Shown: piece by piece, positions 1 through 8,531 of the stretch
Layout: each line of letters starts with the position of its first letter
How positions within the stretch are numbered: position 1 is the stretch's first letter
Assembly (NCBI GenBank): GCA_014084085.1
Contig: NPFB01000054.1
Location: 57,518-108,313 of the forward strand
Direction: 5' to 3'
From: Hondaea fermentalgiana
Lineage: Eukaryota; Sar; Bigyra; Thraustochytrida; Thraustochytriidae
Length of the DNA stretch: 50,796 nt
Made by a program: the position numbers and the translations under genes
The notes under the pieces: model-generated
Database searches by the model: none
Told to the model about the DNA's origin: nothing
What the model saw: the letters and a program-made list of their open reading frames with translations, nothing else

Positions 1-459
1 GGGGGCGTCGACCCGCCCCTCTCCCTCATTTTCGGAGTTGGTGCGACCAGAAATCGTGGCGCAGGGACCTCGCCAGCGAGCGAGCGCGCGCCGCGTGGCC
101 GCGCGGAGGTCGCGCGAGGCGGAGCGAGGCGGAGTCTCGGGCGAGCGGACTTTGCGAAAAGCAGCTTGCTTGCCTGCTGCGCGAGGCCGGCCGGCCGGTC
201 GGGACCGAAAGACTCGGGCGACGACCCAAGGCCGGGCACACGGCGCGGCGGCGCGCTAGCTAGCTAGCTAGCTAGCTACGCCGCCACCGCGGCGGCTTCC
301 CGGGAGGAACGAGGCACGGCTTTGCCAGAATTGGTTTGGCTACGACCAGCGTGCTTTTTCTTGGCCATTGAAGAAGAAAGTCGCGGACCCAGCTTGCAAG
401 CAAGGGCGACGCTTTGATAGACCAGGAAGTCATTTATTCTAGCTAGAGACGCGCGCGCC
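1..459. other. 5' flank of the PUF gene, GC-rich
   Basis: This stretch precedes the Pumilio gene and is very CpG-rich over the first 260 bases, with a (GCTA)n microsatellite at 255-278. The reading frames open on both strands start at non-ATG codons or are arginine/serine/alanine-rich and resemble no family, so I read it as promoter and 5' untranslated sequence. A gene lying further left could share it. Confidence 0.5.
255..278. repeat. (GCTA)n tetranucleotide microsatellite
   Basis: About six perfect copies of GCTA lie roughly 180 bases upstream of the PUF start codon. It is one of several tetranucleotide runs found in spacers of this window. Confidence 0.9.
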
Positions 460-3400
460 ATGGACGATATCGAGGACGATCTCGCCCGCTACGCCGCGGA
501 AACGCAACGGCTAGGCGCAGCCGACGAGGCTGCTGCTGCTGCTGCTGCTGCTGCCGCCGCCACGGCAGACCTCCACCAAGGTGGCGGCAGCAGCGAAGAT
601 AGCCCCGAGCGACCTACGTCAGCGCCACCAAAGATCGATATTGCGGATGGAGCCCTCTTTTCGTGGATGGAAGAAGCCGCAGCCGCTGCCACTGCGGCTG
701 CTGGCAACGAGCCTAGGCGTGATTCAAACCTCACGTCTTCGTCGCCTCCAAGCCACTCGGGCGTGTCCGTGCTCCAAGGCTCCGAGAGCGCGTTCTTGTC
801 GAACGCTACCTCGCTGTCTCCCTCGGACCAGCCTTCTTCACACCATCATCATCAACACCAGCAGGACCAGCACCAGCAACTTGCAGCGGAGGCCGAGGAC
901 ACCTTTGAAGACAACTTTGGGTCATCATCACCCGTTTCGGGGAGCTCCATGGGTGGCGCCTTCTCGCAGGCCTCGTCGACGTTTGGCTCGTACGATCCCA
1001 TGGAACACCGCGATGCTCGCGATGCGCGAAGGCGCACTCAGAGTATCGAAAAATTTCTTGCCCAGAGTCCCGGCAGCATCCTCGCCCCGCGCAAGAAATA
1101 CGTCGAAAACTCCAATGGCGTTCCGCGCACGGCGTTGCGCACGACGACCTCTGCCAACGAGGACGATGCCATGCAGTTCATCAACATGGAAAGCCCTGGG
1201 CATTCTCTGAAGAGTCTTCGCAAGCGCATCGACGAACTCGACCTCAACACCGACTATCAAGAGTACCAGATGCAGCAGCAAGAGGAGGAGCAACAGCAGC
1301 GCTCCCATCAATCTGCAAACTCCCCGGAACAGCACCAACGTAATGTCCGGCAAAATGGACACAACGAGTCCTCCCAACAAGACGCGCAGCATGTTGCTAG
1401 CATCTTCACCCCTATTGGCGATGAGCTCGCTGGGGCATCCCCCGTCTCCCCTGGCTCGGGAGTCCCCACTTCCGCGGGCGGCGCTCCTCCCCCACTGACA
1501 CTGCACCATGCGCAAGCTCCTTCGGACGTGCAAGCTCAGGGTCACGCAATAATGCAAGATTCAGTGAGCTCAAAGTCTTCCCCCTTTGACGCGACAGCTG
1601 CGGCTCCCATGTACCATTTCGATGACGGAACCGCACAAACGTCTTCTGGCCACCAGCTGCATCAACATCAACACCTTTCGAGCCACGCGCAGCAAACCTC
1701 TGCGGGCGGTCTGCCCATGTACTCTGTCGGCTACGATCAACAGCAAGGACTGTATATGCAAGGTTCTTATGATGGTGGTTACGGTCAGCATGCGTCCATG
1801 TACCCATCTGCAGCAAACCCTTATTACAGCGGTTCGAACGCTTCAAACGCTGTGCCGCAAAAGGTTGTTCTTGCCAACGGTGTAGAAACCATGATGATGC
1901 CCATGATGTCTCATGGCGGCCACTGGACACCGGTCGCGGGAATTCCTCCTCCGCCACCGGGCCCGCCCCCCTCGGATATGTCGTTGCACCATTCCTCTCT
2001 TGCCCACCAAGCGACGGCGTCGCAACAACACCATCATCATGCGCAGCATCATCACCTGCAGCCGCACCAGCAGCACGCCCATCACCAACAACAACAGCAG
2101 CACCAGCAGCACCAACAACAACAACAGCACCAGCACCCTCGGCACCAGCACCAGCACATGAACCACGATCAAGGTGCCATGATTCCACCGGGTGCCCTCG
2201 CGGCCCATCACGGGGACCCGCTCGGCCCCGCGTCGGGTCATGCCAACAATGGACACGGGGCCAAACTCGACGCCTCGCGTGGACGTGGTGGCCGCAAGGG
2301 TGGAATTAGCAACGGCGGACCTGGCACCGGGACCGGAGGGGGACGGCGCGGCGGAGGTGCTCTTGGTGGCAAGCGCGGCGGCCGCGGTGCCGGCGGTCCC
2401 AGCGTTGGAGGGGGAGCGCCCATGGGCAGCCGCCTCGAAGGCCTTGGCGGTCCGAGTCTGCAAGCCCCCCTAGAGGAAATGCGCGATTCCATCTTTCAGC
2501 TTTCCAAGGAACAGCAGGGATGTAGGTTTCTCCAGGTCAAGGTCGACACCGACGGCGACCGTGCTTGTCAGGTCATCCTCGATGAGGTGCGCAGCCGTCT
2601 TGTGCTGCTCATGCTTGATCCTTTTGGAAATTACCTCTTCCAGAAACTTTTGGAGCGAGCCACAGTCGCGCAGCGTGCTCTCATGTTGGAGGAAGTCGAA
2701 AGCAAGCTCATCGAGGCCGCCCTCAACTTGCACGGCACGCGCTCCGTCCAAAAGTTCATCGAGGTTACCGGCGGCAACGCCCCCACCTATGACCAGCTTG
2801 ACCTCATTGTTGAAGCTCTCAGGCCTCACGTGACGCGCCTTAGCATGGACACCAACGGAAATCACGTCATTCAACGCTGCCTGCAATACATCCCACACGA
2901 TCGCGTTGGCTTTGTCTATGAGACCGTCATCAAAGACGTCCTCGTCATCACTCGCCATCGCCATGGGTGCTGCGTCTTTCAGCGTTGCCTAGACGCTGCG
3001 GACGACAAACAACGCGCCGCGCTCGTTGACAAGGTCATCGAACACGCCATTGACCTTATGCAGGACCCCTTCTCCAACTATGTCGTGCAATACGTGCTCG
3101 AAAAGGCGCGCGCCGATGAGGGTGACCGTATCGTGCATCAGCTCAAGAGCCGCCTCGTGGAGCTTTCCACCCAGAAATTCTCAAGTAATGTGGTCGAAAA
3201 GTGCTTGCAGCATGCATCGCCCGTTCTGCTCGAGCCCCTCATCGAAGAGCTTTGCCAGCGCGAGGTCACTCGCGAGCTCCTCAATGACTCGTACGGGAAC
3301 TACGTCGCGCAGCGGGCCCTTCATGTTGCGAGCGATGCGCAGGGGCTGCGTCTTGTCGCGGCGTTTCGGCCTCACATGACGAGTCTCGCGACTTCTAATG

Positions 3401-3510
3401 CTTCGTGCGCGCGTCGCGTCTCCTCGCGCGTCGTCAAGCGCTTCCCCAACCTTGCCAGCGATCCGCTCTTTAGCTCTTTTCTCCAGCGTGATCCCAAATC
3501 TGTGCCCTAA
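460..3510 (+). CDS. Pumilio/PUF-family RNA-binding protein
   Basis: This is a 1,016-residue sequence-specific mRNA-binding regulator, expected to be cytoplasmic and to repress or destabilise target mRNAs. The C-terminal Pumilio homology domain (about residues 673-1010) shows eight PUF repeats. The base-reading residues I see are, in order: CR..Q (688-692), NY..Q, TR..Q, NH..Q, CC..Q, NY..Q, SN..E and NY..Q. SN..E in repeat 7 is the invariant guanine reader, and the set fits a UGUA-type site. The N-terminal two thirds is low complexity: an alanine run near residue 25 encoded by (GCT)n, His/Gln-rich tracts near 500-570, and a Gly/Arg-rich segment near 600-660. The start is the ATG at 460, in context gccATGg, and the frame has no introns. 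Family assignment is firm; the orthologue among PUF proteins is not determined. Confidence 0.95.
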   Translation: MDDIEDDLARYAAETQRLGAADEAAAAAAAAAAATADLHQGGGSSEDSPERPTSAPPKIDIADGALFSWMEEAAAAATAAAGNEPRRDSNLTSSSPPSHSGVSVLQGSESAFLSNATSLSPSDQPSSHHHHQHQQDQHQQLAAEAEDTFEDNFGSSSPVSGSSMGGAFSQASSTFGSYDPMEHRDARDARRRTQSIEKFLAQSPGSILAPRKKYVENSNGVPRTALRTTTSANEDDAMQFINMESPGHSLKSLRKRIDELDLNTDYQEYQMQQQEEEQQQRSHQSANSPEQHQRNVRQNGHNESSQQDAQHVASIFTPIGDELAGASPVSPGSGVPTSAGGAPPPLTLHHAQAPSDVQAQGHAIMQDSVSSKSSPFDATAAAPMYHFDDGTAQTSSGHQLHQHQHLSSHAQQTSAGGLPMYSVGYDQQQGLYMQGSYDGGYGQHASMYPSAANPYYSGSNASNAVPQKVVLANGVETMMMPMMSHGGHWTPVAGIPPPPPGPPPSDMSLHHSSLAHQATASQQHHHHAQHHHLQPHQQHAHHQQQQQHQQHQQQQQHQHPRHQHQHMNHDQGAMIPPGALAAHHGDPLGPASGHANNGHGAKLDASRGRGGRKGGISNGGPGTGTGGGRRGGGALGGKRGGRGAGGPSVGGGAPMGSRLEGLGGPSLQAPLEEMRDSIFQLSKEQQGCRFLQVKVDTDGDRACQVILDEVRSRLVLLMLDPFGNYLFQKLLERATVAQRALMLEEVESKLIEAALNLHGTRSVQKFIEVTGGNAPTYDQLDLIVEALRPHVTRLSMDTNGNHVIQRCLQYIPHDRVGFVYETVIKDVLVITRHRHGCCVFQRCLDAADDKQRAALVDKVIEHAIDLMQDPFSNYVVQYVLEKARADEGDRIVHQLKSRLVELSTQKFSSNVVEKCLQHASPVLLEPLIEELCQREVTRELLNDSYGNYVAQRALHVASDAQGLRLVAAFRPHMTSLATSNASCARRVSSRVVKRFPNLASDPLFSSFLQRDPKSVP

Positions 3511-4183
3511 CTTTGACTGACAGTGAGTGCATGTTTTCATATGGCCCACGGGCTTTTTTGTGTGTCGTTTCTTGGAGATAAATCGATCTTGGCTCGTGCA
3601 GACTTGCAAACACAATCCCAGGGACCTTGCAGTTTGAAGCACACGTTGGGCCTGGGCCACCCCAACCATGCAGAGGCAAGGGCCAGCAACAAGAAAGAGT
3701 AATTCTGCACTTCTGATGGGCGGTCCCGCAGTTGCAAATGTGTCGAGCTGGACTTGCGTTCTGGGCGTTGTGCCAATGCCCGCTCGACGCGTTGGGAGGC
3801 CTGCTAGGTCAATGCTGCAATGACTGGCTCCCAGTAGGGCACAGCACTTGCAAGCCGACTTGCTCGACTTGCTGACTAGCTGATGTGGACACTAGCAAGA
3901 AAAAAGAGTCCTATTTGGCCGCCGATTGAATGGAGAGTTCGTGGAGGCGCGGCCGTGCGAAAAATGCCGCAATGTGCACAACTTTTCCCCACGGGTATAA
4001 CACATCAGTCCTCAAAGCGGCCAGCCGGCAGGTCTCAGAGTCCGAATCAGGCGAGCCGGGATAGACCGGCGAACGGAAAGGTATTGCATTGTAGACCCGC
4101 AACAGACGCACGCCCTCACTGTTGCTCCAGAAGCCAGCAAAAGCTCAGATTGGTCCTCTTCAAGCAAGAACGGCGTGGTCGCG
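3511..4183. other. Spacer between PUF and LRR genes
   Basis: It should hold the 3' untranslated region of the PUF gene and the promoter of the downstream LRR gene. I see no convincing reading frame, tRNA or repeat here. Confidence 0.5.
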
Positions 4184-6004
4184 ATGACGCTTCGGCTTTT
4201 GCTGCTCCTGGTGGTCCTTCCTTGCGCCTCAGCTTTGACAAGTGCCGCAACTTGCACCTGCGACACTTCTCCCTGTTCGGACTCGTCGACGTATGCTAAA
4301 TGCGTCAACCGTCTCCCTTGGAACGAGGACCGCAACACTGACGTTTTCGAGCCTGCCCTGTCCTCCTTGACCTCGCTCACGCACCTGTAAGTTTTCTCCA
4401 TTGCAGAGTGCTGCCAAGGTGTACTAACCAATCAATCTAAAATCGTAGCGATTTGACTACCAACAAGCTGAGAGCTGTCTCTGGATCTGTTGGCCAGCTG
4501 ACAAATCTTGAATATCTGTACGTGCATCAAGATGATCGAGACTTCAAAGTTGTCACTAACAAAATACCTCTACCTCATTGCAGAGATCTCTATAACAACG
4601 ATCTCACGGGGTTGCCCTCTTCGATTGGGGCTTTGGCCAAACTGACTGACTTGTACGTGAAAGTGGCCAACGCTGGCCATAATCTTTGACTGCAAGATCA
4701 GTGACACACAAACTCACGAGCACAAGCATGCGCACAACAGCTTTTTAGCTATCGACAAGCTCACGTCCCTCCCCGAGAGCATTTCAGGACTCTCCGAGCT
4801 TTCCCGCCTGTAAGTCAGATAGTGTCATTGAATGGTCGACAAGACCTAAAAGAGCTGCCACTAACTTTCGCTGTTTGAGAAATACCTCATTTCAGAGATA
4901 TCGGCATCAATAGGCTCACGGCATTGCCCGTTTCGATCGGGACTTTGACCAAGCTGACTATCTTGTACGTGAAAGTGGCCGAAGCTGATCGTTCTCCCAG
5001 AATAATTTGAAGATGACCCTTACAGTTGAACGCGAGCAAAAACAGTGCCCTCGCCATCAACCAGCTCACGTCCGTCCCCGAGAGCATTTCGGGACTCTCC
5101 GAACTTAGTGGCCTGTAAGTCCAATGATATCATCAAATGATCGACGAGACCCAAAGAGTTGTCACTAACATTCGCCTTTCGAAAATATCTCACTGCAGAC
5201 TTATCAATTACAACAGCATCACGACACTGCCTTCTTCGATTGGGGCTTTGACCAAGCTCCGCTGGATGTACGTTACACGGGCCGAAGCTTGCCCTCCCTT
5301 TTGACTGCAAGAAAAGGGTAAGCAAACTCACAAGCACAAGCATGCGCACAACAGCCATTCAGAATATAATCTGCTCACGTCCCTCCCCGAGAGTATTTCG
5401 GGACTTTCCGAACTTATCTTCCTGTAGGTCAGATGATGCCATCGAATGGTTGACGAGACCTGAAAGAGTTGCCACTAACTTTCGTTGTTTCTTGCTATAG
5501 ATCCTTTCGTGGCAACCCTCTCACCTCCCTCCCCGAAAGTCTGTCCGCACTTACAAAGCTCGAGTCACTGTACGTTCAACGCACTCACTCATTAGAAGCA
5601 GAGATTAACTAAGCGTACTCACAATCAATCGAATAGATTTATCGCCGACACAAATCTTACGAAGCTTCCTCAAGCGGTCAGTAGTATGACAAGTCTTTCG
5701 AGGCTGTAAGTCCTTCGCGAAATATCAGTGGTGCAAGGAAGCTCACACGATTCCGATGCGCAGTGACATTGATAGCGTTCCTCTCTGCGGCCCACAGCCA
5801 GTTCTTCCTGCCTCCCTCACCGGGACAAACAGGCCCTATAACGGAACAGGGGAATTCGACGCGTGTTCCCCTACTACGCAGTCCCCTTCAGCCGAGCCGA
5901 CAGCGATTATCGATGGCGAGTCGTCAGCTACGCCGCTGGCGCTTACCGTGGGTCCCGTGACTGGTGCGTTTGTGGCCGTATTTTGGATTTTTGTGATACA
6001 ATGA
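4184..6004 (+). CDS. Secreted leucine-rich-repeat protein, 11 exons, one LRR per exon
   Basis: I assembled the exons from GT-AG sites: 4184-4386, 4449-4517, 4584-4652, 4741-4809, 4896-4964, 5046-5114, 5199-5267, 5355-5423, 5501-5569, 5637-5705 and 5764-6004. They join in one frame of 354 residues. Exon 1 encodes a signal peptide (MTLRLLLLLVVLPCASA) and a cysteine-rich cap. Each of the nine internal exons is exactly 69 nt, enters and leaves in the same phase, and encodes one 23-residue LRR of the form LxxLPxSIxxLxxL. The last exon has a Ser/Thr-rich stretch and ends in a hydrophobic segment with no cytoplasmic tail, as in GPI-anchored proteins. LRRs of this plant/SHOC2-like kind bind other proteins, so a cell-surface adhesion or recognition role is plausible; the ligand is unknown. 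Introns are 58-88 bp and several carry CTAAC branch-like motifs. The start could also be further upstream if a 5' exon exists. Confidence 0.88.
4584..5500 (+). repeat. Three tandem copies of a ~307-bp two-exon unit inside the LRR gene
   Basis: Exons 3+4, 5+6 and 7+8 with their introns form three diverged copies with spacings of 303-312 bp. The first exon of each pair encodes an LPxSIG-L-K type repeat and the second an LTSxPESISGLSEL type repeat. The introns match too: 3 and 7 share an almost identical tail ending cacaagcatgcgcacaacag, and introns 4, 6 and 8 share a CACTAAC-containing core. Confidence 0.85.
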
Positions 6005-6310
6005 TCCTATGAGTTTGCAGAAATTATACGTCCCATTCTTCGAAGGTGCATTGGCGAAGTCTCGATGCATTGGCTGAACCCGGATCTCTCGACTTCTGCG
6101 TAACGAAGTCGACTTTACTCGCCTCTGCCTTTTTTTCATGAATTATGTTTCTTTTTTTAGTTTTCGACATTTCAATCGCTTCGACCGCCCACATCGTTGT
6201 TTTCATTAGTGAAAAGATATTCATGTTTCTCGTTGCCCGCATCACAAATAAGTGGGTTTGACGATATACAGCCTGACCTTCTGACGTTTGGTGTGTCGGT
6301 GCGAGGGTTA
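6005..6310. other. Convergent spacer between LRR and KHK-like genes
   Basis: About 300 bases separate the stop codons of two convergent genes, and the sequence is AT-richer than its surroundings. It presumably holds both 3' untranslated regions and poly(A) sites. Nothing else is visible. Confidence 0.5.
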
Positions 6311-7390
6311 CTACAAGCCCCTTTTATCCTCCGATACAAACTTTGTAAGATGTTCGAGACCTTGCTGCGTGCACTTGCCGCCTGCAATGTTGCAGGCGAA
6401 GCGCATGGCCTCGTGCAGCGGCTGTCCGCGCAGCAGTCCTACGACAAGGCTCCCGTTAAAGACGTCGCCAGCACCCACAGAGTCAAGAATTGGCTTGTCC
6501 AGTGTCGCTGCCGGCGCGTAAATGATTTCCGGCCCAGCTTCTGCTTCGTCTCTCGTCACATTCTCTCCAAAGGCAATACCAAAGGCTCCTTCCTCACCCC
6601 ATGGCAAAACAATCTTTGCATGGAGCTTTATTCCTAGAGTTTGGCGCTGCGACCACAAGTTGACCAGAAACTCTCGTGCGTGAGCGAAACCTTGCGCCTT
6701 GACGAAGTCCTTGCCAATCATCACCACATTGCAATACCGCAGCAAAGTCAGCATGTCAAAGGGAGGACGCGGCTTTTCGATCTCAAGTGAGATTGTGCAC
6801 CCTGCATGAACTGACGCCCTGAGCATTCCTTCCAAGTCTGGCCCAGATCGACCTTCAAAGTGGACCCAGGTGTATGTGCTCAGATCAACGTTCCCTGCCA
6901 TGTCCGCGCAAGTCAGTTCAGGGATGTTGCGATAGTGAATAATTGTGCGAGAGCCTGTCAAGCGCGACTGCAAAATGTAAGAGGTTGGCATCTGCACCGT
7001 CCCCTTCCATTCCTTGATGAGCACAGGTACCTGTGTCACGTTGAATCTGCACAGCTCGTCGCCTACAAATGCAACATTGGGATCGGATTCTCTCGGTGCA
7101 CTTGCAAACATGAGTGAGGACTTGGCGCCGTCAAATTGACTCAGTGTACAGAGCATGTTTGCTCCGTTGCCACCGAGACGCCGGATTCGCCCGAGGCTCC
7201 GCTGTTCAGAGTCCTCGTCAGGAAAGCAGGCCAACTCATCGACGATATCTACACATGCAATCCCAACGCAGAGAACGTTTTCCCAGGCGGCAATGCTGGA
7301 TCTAGTCACGCGCTCCTGGAAGGGGCCTCGGGCGAGCGCGAGGTTTGGGCGAGTATCACCATTGCTCGCAGGTTCAACAGGCGTCGACAT
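6311..7390 (-). CDS. KHK: PfkB-family sugar kinase, ketohexokinase-like
   Basis: This 359-residue protein is predicted to phosphorylate fructose or a related ketose with ATP in the cytosol. The N-terminal sugar-binding region is ketohexokinase-like (LCVGIACVDIVD, then a DEDSEQRSL stretch and the GGNGANMLCTLS loop). The centre has WVHFEGRSG and an EIEKPRPPF motif, and the PfkB C-terminal signature DSVGAGDVFNG carries the catalytic aspartate at D309 in the GAGD anion hole. A PWGEEGAFGI segment matches the ATP-site loop of the family. Its length is somewhat more than the usual 300 residues because of an N-terminal extension of about 35 residues. The ATG at 7390 is used and there is no intron. 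The PfkB family is certain; ketohexokinase is the best fit on the motifs, but substrate specificity cannot be proved from sequence. Confidence 0.88.
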   Translation of the reverse strand: MSTPVEPASNGDTRPNLALARGPFQERVTRSSIAAWENVLCVGIACVDIVDELACFPDEDSEQRSLGRIRRLGGNGANMLCTLSQFDGAKSSLMFASAPRESDPNVAFVGDELCRFNVTQVPVLIKEWKGTVQMPTSYILQSRLTGSRTIIHYRNIPELTCADMAGNVDLSTYTWVHFEGRSGPDLEGMLRASVHAGCTISLEIEKPRPPFDMLTLLRYCNVVMIGKDFVKAQGFAHAREFLVNLWSQRQTLGIKLHAKIVLPWGEEGAFGIAFGENVTRDEAEAGPEIIYAPAATLDKPILDSVGAGDVFNGSLVVGLLRGQPLHEAMRFACNIAGGKCTQQGLEHLTKFVSEDKRGL

Positions 7391-8531
7391 AGATCCAGTA
7401 TTCTATCGCCGCCCGAGCTTTGACACTGCAGTTGTTACTTGAATCTATGGCGAGAGAACACGATCTCTTTTCTTTTCTGTTTACCAACCACGTCAATCAG
7501 TCGCTTGCTTGCTTGCTTGCTTGCTCGCTCGCTTTTGCTTTCTCCAAAGGGTCCCGCTTAAGGCCCGGTTCGAGCGAAATCTCAATCTCAACTTTGCTTT
7601 TCGCGTTGTAGCTAAGTCGTTTCTCTTCCAGCAAGCGAGCAAATAGGTCTGCTAGCGCTTCCCGAGTGCGTAGCGTTGCGCCAAAAGGTTTGCCTATCAC
7701 GGTCTGCCTCTGTACGTGGCACTACGCGATCGATCCCAAAGCTCTGCGTGCGCGTGACCACCACCACCACACGCCGATGACACGTATGCACCATCTCCGA
7801 AGGTCCGGCTTGATAAAATGTGGTGTAAAAAAGTTTTTAGGCCTAGTATACATTTTGGGGTTGCTCAGAGAACCGTTGAAACTGTGCTCTCCGAGTCGAG
7901 TTAGGTTGCCAGTGCCGTGCCTCGGGAAGGTGTGACGGCCTACATCATAATGATCCGATCAACTTTTCAACGCCCACTGGCATCCACCCGCCCGCCGGCA
8001 CCACGGACGGCGTCCGGGAGGTGGGGACAAGACGATCGACGAAGGGCTTCCTTTCTCTGGATAGTCGATGAACTGGAAGAAGTATTCTGCCGGAGCAAAT
8101 GCTGGCGGTGGTAATCTTCCGTCAAGGCGCACCCTCCTCGCGCCTCGAAGGTGTCGATCAGCAGCAAGTTCAAGGAAGGAGGATGAAGTGTGGTAAAAGG
8201 GTCGCTCATTGAGAAATGACGGTTTCGTGCTGCCCCCCTGACGCAAAGAAGCAAAACGCCTGTCGCAGAAGCTGATACCTTGTGGCCGGCATAGCTTTGC
8301 TTTGATATTGCAAGCAACAGGCCACTTTGCTCTGCCGGCTAGACTCGACGGAGAGCCTTGGAGGCTTGGCTTTTCTCGCCCAAAGTCAGTAGAAAGAAGC
8401 AAGAAAAGCTTTTTTTGTTGCGCGAAGAAGCCTGGCTGGTTAAAGGCATAAAAGTCCGCAAGTGGAAAAGGGTAGGTGCTATACCGGGTTCAGGTGAATC
8501 AGCAAAGGGAGCGAGACGCCTCACGTACTAT
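7391..8531. other. Divergent spacer upstream of KHK-like and channel genes
   Basis: This 1.1-kb region lies between two divergently transcribed genes and likely contains both promoters and 5' untranslated regions. It holds a (CTTG)n run near 7501-7534. The channel reading frame stays open upstream to about 8358 but has no ATG there before 8532. Confidence 0.5.
7501..7534. repeat. (CTTG)n tetranucleotide microsatellite
   Basis: A run of CTTG units grading into CTCG units, about 110 bases upstream of the KHK-like start codon and so probably in its promoter or 5' untranslated region. Confidence 0.85.

Noticed and set aside
1412..2188. 258-codon minus-strand frame across the PUF gene
   Set aside because: It is the shadow of the His/Gln-rich coding sequence of a clearly conserved gene on the plus strand.
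7560..7600. GGTTCGAGC resembling a tRNA T-loop
   Set aside because: The flanking bases do not pair and no D-arm or acceptor stem lies at the proper distance.
8358..8531. N-terminal extension of the channel frame
   Set aside because: The frame is open but contains no ATG before 8532; I start at the first ATG and note that an upstream exon cannot be excluded.
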